Below are positions 25,635 to 37,000 of a DNA stretch of 64,000 nt, piece after piece; within the stretch, counting starts at the first letter, position 1, and each line of letters opens with the position of its first letter. The position numbers and the translations under genes were made by a program. Location: contig CAYWMD010000010.1 in assembly GCA_964458575.1 (NCBI GenBank), positions 1 to 64,000 of the forward strand. The letters run 5' to 3'. The stretch is from CAYWMD01 sp964458575. GTDB lineage: Bacteria > Verrucomicrobiota > Verrucomicrobiia > Limisphaerales > JADLHS01. The notes below the pieces were generated by a model. The model searched no databases. It worked only from the letters and a program-made list of their open reading frames with translations, and was not told where the DNA came from.

Positions 25635-27023
25635 TCAGCGTTTTGTGTTCGTCGAGTCGAAGAACGTCAGATACGGCTCCTCGCGGGCCTCGCGCAAAAT
25701 CAGCAGCGCCAGTTCGCGCAGGTGGTAATCCCCCCACATGGAACTTTCGCCGTTGGGAATTTTCTGTCCCGGCGCGATGTAGTCCCAACCATTCGGCCGA
25801 TGATAGACTGAGTGGAGCAGCAGGCCCTGATGTTCCGAACCGGTGGAGAGGTAAGGTTCGTTCAGCAACGTCGCCAGGATCGTGAGCGCCGCCTGTCGGT
25901 AGCGCGATTTGATCAGGACTCCTCCCAGCCGCCACAGGCCCTGCGCGGCGATCACCGCCGCCGAACTGTCCACCGGTTCCCATTTGTTGAACGGGTCTGA
26001 ATCTTTGCGCAGATAATCCGCTGGCAGACGGCACAAGTTCGGCGCGCCCGTGTCCCACATCGGGATGCCGTCGGTGCTGGAGTTGGCGAGGTAGAAATCC
26101 GCTGTGGCCGTGGCTGCGTTCGTGAGCACGCGGGCAAATTCCTTGCTGCCGCCGGCGGCCGAAAAGTCAGCCGCGTTCTCCCGAACGCGGCCACGGATGA
26201 ATTCCAAGAGTTCGGCGAACCCGCAAATGGCCCAGGCCAGCCCGCGCGTCCAGGTGCTGAACGGCGAATAGCCTTGCTGCGAGTTCGGGCAGCGAAAAAC
26301 CCCGCTCGCCACATTGAAAACCGCTTCGTGCGCGGTGCGTCCCCGGACGTCGTAGGCATCGCGTCCGACGCCGTAGTAGATGTTGTAGCGGGCGGTGTTC
26401 GCCGCGTGTTCCACCAACCGCCGCAACAACGAAATCTTTTCGTCCTGTTCGCCCATCAAGACATGACCGAGCTGATGAGCGACAGCGAGCGACCGAAGCG
26501 AGCGGATTGTGTCAACAAACAGTGAGTGCGGGCCATTGAAGGAATGGATGAATCCCGTGCCGTCGGCAAGTTTTGTCCAGCGCGCCGCCTGCACCGCGCC
26601 GCTGACCTTGAGCGCCAGTTCGCAGAAGTTTTTTTCGTCGTCGTTATGCGGGATTTTACCCTCGCGCATCAGGCGCAGGAGATTGCCGTAGGTGGAAAGG
26701 TTGTTGAAGCCGTGGTCGTGCACGCCGATGTGCGAAACATGCGTGGCCATGCGCTCAACGGTGCCGCGCCGGCCAATCTCCAGAAATTGCTCATCACCCG
26801 TTGCGTCGAATTGCAGCAGTGCCGAGCCGTATTGGAAGCCCTGGGTCCATTCCGTCCAACCCCGCGACGTGTATCGGCCCTTGACCGTGAAGACGGGAGT
26901 TCCTGCCGCCGGTTTCCAATCGCGCTCGATGCTCAGGATTTTTTCGCCGGACAGATAAAACATCCGCTCGATCTTCGGAGCGAGCTTCACGGGCGTCAGG
27001 TCGGCATTGATTTTGATGGGCAT
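25635..27023 (-). CDS. GH88-like glucuronyl hydrolase (alpha/alpha barrel)
   Basis: 462 residues, no signal peptide. Hydrolase of the six-hairpin (alpha/alpha)6 type related to unsaturated glucuronyl hydrolases. Diagnostic patches are WTQGFQYGSALLQFDATGDE, HVSHIGVHDHGFNNLSTYGN with catalytic-site Asp/His residues, DTIRSLRSLAVAHQLG, the GH88 block FSTWTRGLAWAICGFAELLEF, and WDTGAPNLCRLPADYLRKDSDPF. It should release 4,5-unsaturated uronic acids from oligosaccharides produced by polysaccharide lyases. About 28 residues (277-305, from RENAADFSAAGG to ARVLTNAAT) coincide with an inserted palindrome at 26110-26194. It is followed by the membrane-anchored gene and preceded by an SDR gene, together a probable uronate operon. 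Confidence 0.85.
   Translation of the reverse strand: MPIKINADLTPVKLAPKIERMFYLSGEKILSIERDWKPAAGTPVFTVKGRYTSRGWTEWTQGFQYGSALLQFDATGDEQFLEIGRRGTVERMATHVSHIGVHDHGFNNLSTYGNLLRLMREGKIPHNDDEKNFCELALKVSGAVQAARWTKLADGTGFIHSFNGPHSLFVDTIRSLRSLAVAHQLGHVLMGEQDEKISLLRRLVEHAANTARYNIYYGVGRDAYDVRGRTAHEAVFNVASGVFRCPNSQQGYSPFSTWTRGLAWAICGFAELLEFIRGRVRENAADFSAAGGSKEFARVLTNAATATADFYLANSSTDGIPMWDTGAPNLCRLPADYLRKDSDPFNKWEPVDSSAAVIAAQGLWRLGGVLIKSRYRQAALTILATLLNEPYLSTGSEHQGLLLHSVYHRPNGWDYIAPGQKIPNGESSMWGDYHLRELALLILREAREEPYLTFFDSTNTKR
26110..26194. repeat. REPIN-like palindrome, family B, inside the GH88-like gene
   Basis: Left GTGGCTGCGTTCGTGAGCAC hairpin and right GCGTTCTCCCGAACGCGGCC hairpin form the double-hairpin layout of family B, with a spacer of about 36 bp. 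Read in frame on the minus strand as VRENAADFSAAGG...RVLTNAAT. Confidence 0.9.
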
Positions 27024-27079
27024 GGTCGTGGTTAAATCGCTAATGCGTTGCAGCGTTAAAACGTGAACCGCTCAGAGTC

Positions 27080-27874
27080 TTACAGCCTTCGCAGGTGGAA
27101 GCCGCCGTCCACGTTGATCACTTCGCCGGTGCTGAAGGGCAATAAGTCCTGTGCGATGGCGGCCACGGCTTTGCCCACGTCTTCCGGCGTGCCCCAACGC
27201 TTGATGGGCGTCAATCCCTCGGCGATGAGCTTGTCATACTTTTCCTTCACCGGCCCGGTCATATCCGTGGCCACGATGCCAGGGCGGATTTCATAGACGT
27301 TGATCCCGTGCTCCGCGAGCCGCGAGGCGAACAGCGGCGTGAGCATCGAAAGCGCGGCCTTACTGACGCAGTAATCCCCGCGGCTGGTCGAGGCGGTGTA
27401 GGCCGAGATGGAGGAGATGGTGATGATCTTCCGACTACGGACTCCGGACTTTGGACTCCGGACTTCTTCGATCATCCACTTTGCGGCGAGTTGCGTGAGG
27501 AAATAGGGGCCTTTGACGTTGATGGCCATGAGCCGGTCGAAACTTTCCTCGCTCGCGTCGAGAATGTCGGCGCGCACGTTGGGCGCGACGCCGGCGTTGT
27601 TCACCAGCAGATCAAGACATCCGAACTTTTCTTTCGTGAACGCAATCAACTTGTTGCGATCCGTGCTTTGGCTGATGTCCGCCTGGCAGATTTCGGCGTG
27701 AATGGTCTTCCCGCTGGAGCCGGCCTCCATAAAGCAATCGCGCGCGGTCTGCTGTGCGGCGGCGAGGTTGCCCGCGTAGTTAATGACGAGGTCGTGGCCC
27801 AGTCTGGCCAGTTCCAGCGCGATACCGCGGCCAATGCCGCGCGACGCGCCGGTGATAAGGGCAACCTGATTCAT
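27080..27874 (-). CDS. SDR-family oxidoreductase (KduD/FabG-like)
   Basis: 264 residues. Classical short-chain dehydrogenase: TGASRGIGRGIALELAR nucleotide motif, NNAGVAP, catalytic SSISAYTAS...Y-C-V-S-K and GPVKEKYDKL before INVDGGFHL. The neighbourhood of a GH88-like hydrolase and an OYE suggests uronate or sugar-derived keto-acid reduction, so a KduD-like role is plausible; a generic 3-oxoacyl-ACP reductase role cannot be excluded. A short heptamer tract (27433-27467) encodes an insertion (EEVRSPKSGVRSRK) between the helix before the active site and the ITISS strand. First gene of the likely operon 27874 to 22814. Confidence 0.88.
   Translation of the reverse strand: MNQVALITGASRGIGRGIALELARLGHDLVINYAGNLAAAQQTARDCFMEAGSSGKTIHAEICQADISQSTDRNKLIAFTKEKFGCLDLLVNNAGVAPNVRADILDASEESFDRLMAINVKGPYFLTQLAAKWMIEEVRSPKSGVRSRKIITISSISAYTASTSRGDYCVSKAALSMLTPLFASRLAEHGINVYEIRPGIVATDMTGPVKEKYDKLIAEGLTPIKRWGTPEDVGKAVAAIAQDLLPFSTGEVINVDGGFHLRRL
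27433..27467. repeat. heptamer tandem repeat (GACTCCG-type), in the SDR gene
   Basis: Five 7-bp units (GACTACG, GACTCCG, GACTTTG, GACTCCG, GACTTCT) in frame in the SDR gene, encoding the extra VRSPKSGVRSRK segment just before the ITISSISAY strand, where family members have only a few residues. Confidence 0.85.
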
Positions 27875-27917
27875 GCGCCGAGGATAATTTCAGTTCGGCG
27901 GAGAAAAAGACAATTCT

Positions 27918-27970
27918 ACCCTCACCCCAACTCTTGTGTGTCTCTCCTGTCCGACGGGAGAGGAAGAGCT
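27918..27970. repeat. degenerate palindrome, family D
   Basis: CCCTCACCCCAACTC begins a weak copy of the CCTCTCCC-type hairpin (TCTCTCCTGTCCGACGGGAG follows). Located between divergent SDR and aroB genes, next to a run of nine or more G residues at about 27980. Identity to other copies is lower. Confidence 0.55.
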
Positions 27971-28070
27971 ACCGGAAGGTTGGGGGGGGGCACATCAGGA
28001 TGACATTTTCCACGCGCGCTAATCGCGCGCTAATCTTTGACACCGCCGGACCGCTTCGTATCCTTTGCCC

Positions 28071-29162
<1,092 letters not shown>

Positions 29163-29178
29163 ACCCCGGGAATAACTT

Positions 29179-29772
29179 GTGGCTGCTGTCAGTGAAACCA
29201 TCGTCCGCGAGTATTTTGAGCTGCACGGGTTTCTGATCCGGCAGCACCGCAAATACATCGTGCAGACGAAGCGCGAGGAGGATGACATTGATTTCTTCGT
29301 GCTGAATCCGAAACTACAGCAACGCGAGGGCGGATCACCGTTCGTGCTGGCTTCACCGGATCTTGGGTTTGTCGAGCGGGCCATCGTGGTGGTCAAAGGC
29401 TGGCATACGGAAACCTTCAGCCCGGCCGTGCTGGCGAAATCCCCGGAGATTTTCCGCTTCGTCGAACCCAAGGTCTTCAAGCAGGCGGCACGGGCGTTCG
29501 GCGATGGCGGCGCGACCCTGAAAATCCTCGTCGTTCCCGCGCTCCCGCACAGTGCCGAAGCCCGCGCCGAGAGCATCGCCTTGTTGCGGTCCAAAGGCAT
29601 TGATGCCGTGATTCCGTTTCGCACGATGCTCGCCGACCTGGTGGAACGCATCGAGGTCAACCGCAATTACCAGAAGTCCGACCTGCTCCAGGTGATCCGG
29701 ATTCTGAAGAACTACGATTTCTTCAAGGAGCCGCAGATGGAATTGTTCAAAAGCCGTCGGCGGAAATTCTGA
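29179..29772 (+). CDS. conserved hypothetical protein, 197 residues
   Basis: Starts at GTG 29179 (MAAVSETIVREYFELHGFLI) and includes RQHRKYIVQTKREEDDIDFF, the strand FVERAIVVVKGWHTETFSP, LKILVVPALPHSAEARAESI, IDAVIPFRTMLADLVERIE and VIRILKNYDFFKEPQMELF. The arrangement of a basic helix, a D-I-D-F-F strand and a V-V-V-K-G strand resembles restriction-endonuclease-like or nuclease-fold proteins, but no family is recognised. Cytoplasmic. 16 bp after aroB. Confidence 0.7.
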   Translation: MAAVSETIVREYFELHGFLIRQHRKYIVQTKREEDDIDFFVLNPKLQQREGGSPFVLASPDLGFVERAIVVVKGWHTETFSPAVLAKSPEIFRFVEPKVFKQAARAFGDGGATLKILVVPALPHSAEARAESIALLRSKGIDAVIPFRTMLADLVERIEVNRNYQKSDLLQVIRILKNYDFFKEPQMELFKSRRRKF

Positions 29773-29851
29773 GCTTCCGTGGGCTTGACCCTCGCCGGCC
29801 GATTGTGGAGACTCCGCCGCCGCGGTCGGAAAACGATCGTGTGTTTTTATT

Positions 29852-30304
29852 ATGACGCGACGAATTCTTGTGACAATGGCGTTGGCGGCTTGCGTGACCG
29901 GCTGCAAGAAAGAAGCTGCGGCACCCGCGGCCGCGGCGGCGGAGACGATTGCGAGCAGCCAGCCGGGTGAAGTCATGACCACCCGGACCGGACTGAAATT
30001 CCAAGTGCTGAAGCGAGGCACCGGCACCGTTTCGCCCAAGGCCACCGACACCGTGAAGGTGCATTACCACGGCACGCTGCTGGACGGCACCGTCTTCGAC
30101 AGCTCGGTGCAACGCGGAGAACCGATCAGCTTTCCCTTGAACGGGGTCATCGCGGGCTGGACCGAGGGGCTGCAACTCATGAAGGTCGGCGACAAGTTCA
30201 AGTTCACCATTCCGCCCGATCTGGCGTACGGCCAGCAAAGTCCTCCCGGGATCCCGCCCAACAGCACCTTGGTCTTTGAGGTGGAATTGCTCGGGATTCA
30301 GTAG
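29852..30304 (+). CDS. FKBP-type peptidyl-prolyl isomerase, lipoprotein
   Basis: 150 residues. Signal with lipobox ending V-T-G-C (residue 18), so probably anchored to a membrane in the periplasm. After an Ala-rich linker (residues ~22-32) comes the FKBP domain: TTRTGLKFQVLKRGTG, VKVHYHGTLLDGTVFDSSVQ, PLNGVIAGWTEGLQLMKVGD, FTIPPDLAYGQQSPPGIPPN and LVFEVELLGI, complete and with the expected aromatic binding-pocket residues. Assists folding of exported proteins. Lies 79 bp after the preceding hypothetical gene. Confidence 0.95.
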   Translation: MTRRILVTMALAACVTGCKKEAAAPAAAAAETIASSQPGEVMTTRTGLKFQVLKRGTGTVSPKATDTVKVHYHGTLLDGTVFDSSVQRGEPISFPLNGVIAGWTEGLQLMKVGDKFKFTIPPDLAYGQQSPPGIPPNSTLVFEVELLGIQ

Positions 30305-30315
30305 CGGCTGCTCAC

Positions 30316-30423
30316 GGCGCACGGCACTCCGGGCCGCAGCCGCTCCGTCCTCTCGGCGACGTTCGACCTGTTCAAAGGCTGCCTTCTACTCGGACCCCCT
30401 CCGGCCCGGAGTGCCGCGCGCCG
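30316..30423. repeat. REPIN-like palindrome, family E
   Basis: Left GGCACTCCGGGCCGCAGC and the complementary right half (CCGGCCCGGAGTGCCGCGCG), spaced by about 60 bp. Same family as the pair that flanks the RAYT gene at 59513-60208. It lies in the 198-bp gap between the FKBP and trpG/pabA genes. Confidence 0.85.
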
Positions 30424-30502
30424 GAGAATCCCCAGTCCGCTCAATCGAACCCGGCGATTTCCTGATTTCCAATTCCGTGCCGCGTGTTACTCTGCGCCGC
30501 GT

Positions 30503-31069
30503 ATGCTGCTGGTCATAGACAATTACGATTCGTTCACCTACAACCTCGTCCAGTATCTGGGCGAGATGGACGTGGACATGCAGGTGACGCGCAACGACCA
30601 GATCACCGTGGACCAGGTGCGCGCGCTCAAGCCGGACCGCCTGCTGATTTCCCCCGGGCCGTGTTCGCCAAAGGAGTCGGGCTTTTCCAACGAAATCATC
30701 CGCACTTTCAGCACCACGATTCCGACCTTGGGTGTTTGTCTCGGCCACCAGTGCATCGGTCATGTCTTCGGCGCGAACGTGGTGGTCAATTACCGCATGA
30801 TGCACGGCAAGACGTCGCCGATTAAGCATAACGGGAAGGATTTGTTCGCAGGCATGCCGAATCCGTTTCCCGCCACGCGCTATCACTCACTGGTCATTCA
30901 ACGCGATTCAATGCCCGATTGCCTTGAGGTCACCGCCGAAACCGACGAGGGCGAAATCATGGGCGTGAAGCACAAGCAGTTTCCGATCTGGGGCGTGCAG
31001 TTTCATCCGGAGAGCATTCTCACCGAAAACGGGCGGACGATCCTGAAGAATTTCTTGAGCCTCAGGTAA
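30503..31069 (+). CDS. trpG: anthranilate/aminodeoxychorismate synthase glutamine amidotransferase component II
   Basis: 188 residues, class I glutamine amidotransferase. Marks are MLLVIDNYDSFTYNLVQYLG, the oxyanion strand LLISPGPCSPKESG, the nucleophile GVCLGHQCIG (Cys79), and the GVQFHPESILTENG His-Glu pair near residue 170. It generates ammonia for anthranilate synthase (TrpE) or for PabB; the partner is not in this window, so trpG or pabA is not distinguishable from sequence alone. The gene lies downstream of aroB in the same orientation, in an aromatic amino acid setting. Confidence 0.94.
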   Translation: MLLVIDNYDSFTYNLVQYLGEMDVDMQVTRNDQITVDQVRALKPDRLLISPGPCSPKESGFSNEIIRTFSTTIPTLGVCLGHQCIGHVFGANVVVNYRMMHGKTSPIKHNGKDLFAGMPNPFPATRYHSLVIQRDSMPDCLEVTAETDEGEIMGVKHKQFPIWGVQFHPESILTENGRTILKNFLSLR

Positions 31070-31079
31070 CGCCCATGCT

Positions 31080-34000
31080 TCACGGCAGGTGCAGCCGGTA
31101 GAACCGGGTCGGCTCCGCCGGATTCACGTTGAGCAACACCTGCTTCAATGTTCCATTGTCGGATACGGCGTTCGTCACGGGCAACCACACAATGACCGGC
31201 ACAAGGTTCGTCGTGGTTTCCAACCCGAAGCCGCCGGACGTTCCGCTGGGCCAACTGATCAAGATTTGTGAATTCGACAACGTCACGGAAAGCGACGGCG
31301 GAACGGACGCCGTGGCCGTGATCACCACCGCGTCGCTGTTGTTGGCCGGCGTGAGATCGCTTTGGTTCGCCGTGGCGGCGGCGTAATTGCTGATGCTGCC
31401 GGTGGCGGTCGGTGCCACGACGACTGTGATGCGCGCGCCCGCGCCCGGCCCCAGGCTGCCGACGCTGGCGGTGACCAGATTGCCGGCATTGGTCACGCTG
31501 CCTTGCGTCGTGCTCGTGGACACCAGATTTACCCCGGCAGGCAACGGGTCCGTCACGGCGACCCCGGTAGCGGCGCCGCTGCCGACATTGGTCACCGTCA
31601 GGATGTAATTCACGCTGCTGTATTGCGCGACCTGGTTGGTGGAAGCTTCCTTGGCGAACACAAGGTCCACCGCAGTGGGAACGAGCGCCGTGGTCCAGCC
31701 GAACACGTCCTGTTGAATGTTGGCATCGTCGGCGATCAGATCGCTGGCCGTACTGGCGAAAGCAATCGTGCCGCCGTTGGCGCTAATGCGCGTCCCGTTC
31801 GAAAATCCATTGCCCCCACCGGTCGCATAACGGTTTTGGCTGACGAGCACGGTGGTGCCGGTCAGCAGGTCGCGCCGATAAATGTTTCCGGTCCCGGCGC
31901 TGAAATCCCCGGCGGTGAGGTCCGAAGCCTGGCTTTCAAAGCTGACGTAGCGACCATCCGCGCTGATCTCCGGGCCGTAGGAGAAATTGTTGCCGCTGCC
32001 GGTGCCGCCGCAATTGATGCTGACCAGCACGGTGGTGTTCAGCACCAAATCCCGGACAAAAACGTCATCCACGGCGCCGTTGGCGTCATTGCCCACCAGA
32101 TTGCCCGCCGTGCTCCAGAATGCAACGTAGCGACCATCGGCGCTGACCGACGCGTTGCCCGCTCCGTGATCGCCTGGCGTGCCGCCCGGCGTTGCGCTGA
32201 CGAGCTGCAGGGTGCGTGTGACCAGATCGAAGGCGAACAGGTCGGAGTCGGCGTTCGTGTCGCCGGTCGTCAGATCGGTGGCATAGCTCTGGAAAATCAC
32301 CCTGCGGCCGTCGGCGCTGATAATCGGAGCGAACGAGTCCGCGTTGCCGCCGCTGGTCCCGGCCAGGTTCGGGCTGCACAAGATGTTCGAGCCTGTCTGC
32401 CGGTCGCGGACGTAAACATCGTTATAGCCATTGCTGTCCGCCGGTCCCAAGTTGCTCGCGTAGCTCTCGAAGGCCACGTAACGCCCGTCGGTACTGACCA
32501 CGGGGTGGTAACTGTCACCGTTCCCACTGCCGGTGCCGGTGGCGTCGGCGCTGACCAGTTCGGCAACGGCATTGGTGCGGTTCCGGATGAAGACGTCGTA
32601 AACCGCGCCGTTTGTGTCGTTGGTGGTCAGGTTGCTGGCGCCGCTTTGGAAAACGACGAACCGTCCGTCCGGCGTGATTTCCGGGTCGGTGGATTCTCCA
32701 TTTCCCGTGCCGCTGCCGCTGCTTCGAACGCTGATGAGGACATTGGTGCCGGCGACGGTGTCCCGCAGGAAGATGTCGTCCAATCCGTTGGTGTCGCCCG
32801 CGACCAAATCGGTAGCCGAGCTTTGGAAAGCCACGTAACGGCCGTCGGCGCCGACGACGGGTTGTTGCGAGTAACTGTTGGCGCTGCTGGCACCCGCGCT
32901 GTTCATGCTGACCAGCACGGTCGTGTCGGTCATGAGGTCGCGCAGGAAAATGTCGGTGGCGGAATTATTGTCGTTGGTTACAAGGTTGGCCGAGCCGCTG
33001 GCAAAAACGACTTTCGTCCCGTCCGCGGTGACGCGCTGGCCGAAGGAATAGCCGCTGCCCGTCACGCCAAAGACCGCGCTGATCAATTCCGGCGCCGTGT
33101 CGCCCGGGGCGCGGACGAAGACATCGTTGCCGAAGTTGTTCTCGACCGCCACGAGATCGCTGGCGGCGGTGTAGAAGCCCGCGAGGCCGTTGGAACTGAT
33201 GACCGTTTCCGGGAAGGCGGTGCCGTTGCCGCCGTTGGTGTCGCCAAAACGGGTGGTGAGCAGCGTGGTGGCCCCGGCCTGAAGGTCGCGCAAGAACACG
33301 TCCTGCACGTCCGGGTCTTTTGACGCGCTGACCAGATTCGTGGCCGCGCTCACAAAGGAAACGTAGCGGCCCTCGGGGCTGAGGGCGGAGGCGCCCGTGG
33401 GAACTGAAAAATTGAACGTGCCCACCGCGCCGGCGCCGGTGCCGGCCAGGTTCACGTTCACCATCACCGTCGTGCCGGCCACGGTGTCGCGCACGAAAAT
33501 GGCGTTCGCCCCGTTCGTGAGCCCCGCGACCAGGTTGGTCGCGCCGGACTCGAACAACACGTAACGGCCATCCCGGCTCAGGCCGCGGACGGAGCAATCC
33601 GAGTCGGCCACGGCGCCGCCGGTGCTTTGGCTGATCAGGACCGTGGTGCCGGCCACCATGTCCCGCAGGAGCGTTTTGGCCACGCCGTAGGGCACGCCCG
33701 GCACCAGGTCCGAGGCGTAGCTGTCAAAAGCCACATAACGTCCGTCGGCGCTGATGAACAAATCGAGTCCACCGGAAGTATTGTTGCCGGAGGTCCCGTT
33801 GGTCTTCACGCTCACCAATTCCGTGACGCCAGTGACCAGGTCGCGCCGGAAGACATTGAAAGCCGCCGTGGCAATCGTGTTGGACGACAGGTCTGACGCG
33901 TAGCTGCCAAAGACAACATAACGTCCATTGGCGCTGATGGTTGGCCGGTCCGAATAGCCATTGCCCGAACCAGTGCCGCTGCTGTTCATGCTGACCAGTA

Positions 34001-37000
34001 GGTTGGTTCCCGCCGACACGTCGTAAACGAAGACATCGGACTGGCCGTTCGCATCGCCCGCCACCAAGTCGCTGGCCGTGCTGTAAAAGACAACGCGTGT
34101 GCCGGCGGCGTCCAGACCGCGCAAGTAGGAGGAATTGTTGCCGCCCCCGCCGCCGGTGTTCACGCTGGCCAGGCGGTTGACCGGGGAAGCCAGGTCGCGC
34201 ACGAACACCTGCCAGTAGCCGGCAGAAATCAGGTTGGTCGCCAGATCGGTGGCGAAACTCATGAACGCCACCCGGTTGCCGTTGCCGCTGATGCGCGGGT
34301 TCACGGACAATCCGTTTCCGGTGCCGGTCGCGGTGCTGTTCACGCTCACCAACCGGTTCGAGCCGCCCAGCCGGTCGCGCACGAAAACATCGCTGTTGAA
34401 ATTCCAGTCCACGCCCGGGGTGAGATTGTTCGCGTAACTGTGAAACGCGACGTAACGGCCGTCGTCGCTGAGGGACGGGGCGTGGGACGAACTGTTACCC
34501 GTCTCGATCACACTGGCGAATTTCACCGACACGCCTTCAACGACACCGCCCGGCGTAAAATCGTCATCAAAGATGTGCAACGTGGCATTGGTTGGCGGCA
34601 ACAGGACCGCGCCGCCGGTCGGATTGAACAGCCGCAGGGACACGGTTTCGTTGCACTCCGGCGCTCCATCGGCGGTCAGCGGCACGAGAAACGTCTTGAC
34701 CGTTTCGCCGTTGGTGAAAACCAGCGTGCCGTTCGTGGCCGTATAATCGGCGGCCGCCATCGCCGTCAGGTCCGCCGTGGCAAAGTTCGCCGACACCGTG
34801 CCGATGTCACCGCCCGAGCGCCGCACCGTGACCACCGCTGCGCCGGCGCCTTCGCCCGCGCTGTAAACGGCGTTCGTGAATCTCAAGACGCCCGGCCCGG
34901 CGACGGCCGCGGTCTGTTCGTAAGCGTAACCGTTTCCGTAATCCGGGTCGTAATCCAACGTCCCGACATAAGCAGTTTGGCCGTTGGTGCCCACCGAGGT
35001 TGGAACCGCTGACACGGTCAGCGTGGCGGAGTTGTTGGCCGGCACGGTTCCGAACGCACATCCAAAATAGTTTCCGTATTGCGCCAGCGTGCCCTGCGAC
35101 ACGCTGCCGCCCACGACGAAGTAACTGTTGTCCACGTAAAAATCCAGCGATGCGCCCGTGGCGGCGTCCGGGCCGAGGTTGGTGAGCACGACCGTGAAGG
35201 TCACCGGCTGGCCGGCCGTCACGGGGTCGGGGGAATCCGTGATGCTTACGCCGACGTCCGCGATGCCGAACAGCGTCTCCTGCGCGGCGCTGTTGTTGCT
35301 GGAATCGCTTTCGAGTTCGTTCGCGGTCGCCGCAGCCAGATTGGTGACCGTGCCGGTCACGTTGCCGGTGACTTCGACGAGCAAGCTTGCACCCGCGCCG
35401 TCGGCCAGCGCGCCCAGGTTGCAGGTGACCACGCCCGCAAACTGCGTGACGCTGCCTTGGGAGGGCGTCGCGCCGACATACGTGACGCCCGCCGGCAACG
35501 TGTCCGTGAGCACGACGCCGCTGGCGTTCGTGGGACCGAAATTCGTCACCGTCACCGTGTAAAAAATGTTCGTGGCCCGCGGCGCCGGGTCGGCGGAATC
35601 CGTTTTGACGACCTCCAGATCAATTGAATCGGCCTGGACGACTTTTCGCGCGCGGGAAAATTCGCTGGTGTTTCCGTTCGTGTCCGTGGCGGTGGCCGTG
35701 ATCCAGTGGCCGACCGGCAACGCCGTTCCGTTCGTAAACGTGAAATTCGCGCTGCCGTTGCCGTCGGTGGTCAGGTCCAGGAAACCCAGCAGCGTCTGGC
35801 CCTCGCCATACCCGCTGATATTGCGCGTGTCGTTGTCAAACAGCTCGACGCGATAGGTGAGGTTGGTCCCGCTGTTCAGGTAACCGGTGATGAGGGTCTG
35901 CGTCGCGTTCGTGATGACCCGGGTGAGAACGGGGAAATTCTGGAAGTCGTTCGCGCCCGTGTCCTCGTCGCCCGGATCATTCCCGGTCACGTAATCATCG
36001 CCGAGATCAATGCCGAGGTTCAGGTTGCTGTAAACGGAATTGCCGAGGATGGCGTTGCCGACGTTGTAGCTGACTACGACGCCGCTGTAGCCGTTGTACG
36101 CGATGATGTTTCCCGCGCCGGCGTTCGTGCCGCCGACGAGGTTGCCGTCCGCACTGAGGTAAACGCCGTTGTAACCGTTGCCCAGCGGCAGCGCCCCGGT
36201 GAGCGAGATGCCGATGAAGTTGCCGGAAACCTGGTTGTTTTGCGTGCTGTAGCCGACGATCTGGACGCCGTGATCGAGGTTGCCGGAAATGACGTTGCGT
36301 TCGCCGGCCGCGTAACCGCCGACGAGATTGCCCTGGATGTTGCCGATGAACACGCCATCGTCCTCGTTCGGAATGGCCGACTGGCCGGTGACATCCGTGC
36401 CGATGAGATTTCCCTGAATGATGTTTCCTTCCGGCAGCGGCGGCGGCGTGCCGGTGTAATTGAGCGCGGCGGCGGCTTCGCCGAAACCGCCCAGATTCAC
36501 GCCGTGAACGAGATTGCCACTGATGAGATTTCCCTGACCTGGCAGCCCGCCGCCAATGAGGTTGAAGTTGCCGTATGAGATGTTGACGCCGTGCTCGCCG
36601 TTGGGAATCGCATACGTGCCGGCGGCGTTCACGCCGATGTAATTTCCATACACCGCGTTCGACGAACTCGAACTGAACCGGATGCCGTCGCCCGCGTAGA
36701 GATACGGGTCTTCGCCGTTGCCGGAAATCAAATTGCGCGCGGCGGCGTTGGTGCCGCCAATGAAGTTCAGGTCCGCGAGGTAATCGCAGAGAATTCCCTG
36801 GTTGGTGTTGCCTACGTCGAACGCGCCCGTGGCGTCGGCGCCGATGATGTTGCCGAGAATCGCGTTTTCCGTCGTTTCCGACAGCCAGATGCCGTAACGG
36901 TTCGCCGAAATCAAATTGTGCGCCGTTGCCAATTCGCCCCCGATGGTGTTCGTGCCCGTGGACTGCACGCCAAAATCCGCGCCGGCAATCCGCACGCCCG

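Noticed and set aside
31362..33323. Plus-strand frame of 653 codons
   Set aside because: Shadow of the giant exported protein's PD40 repeats; its apparent periodicity is that of the sense strand.
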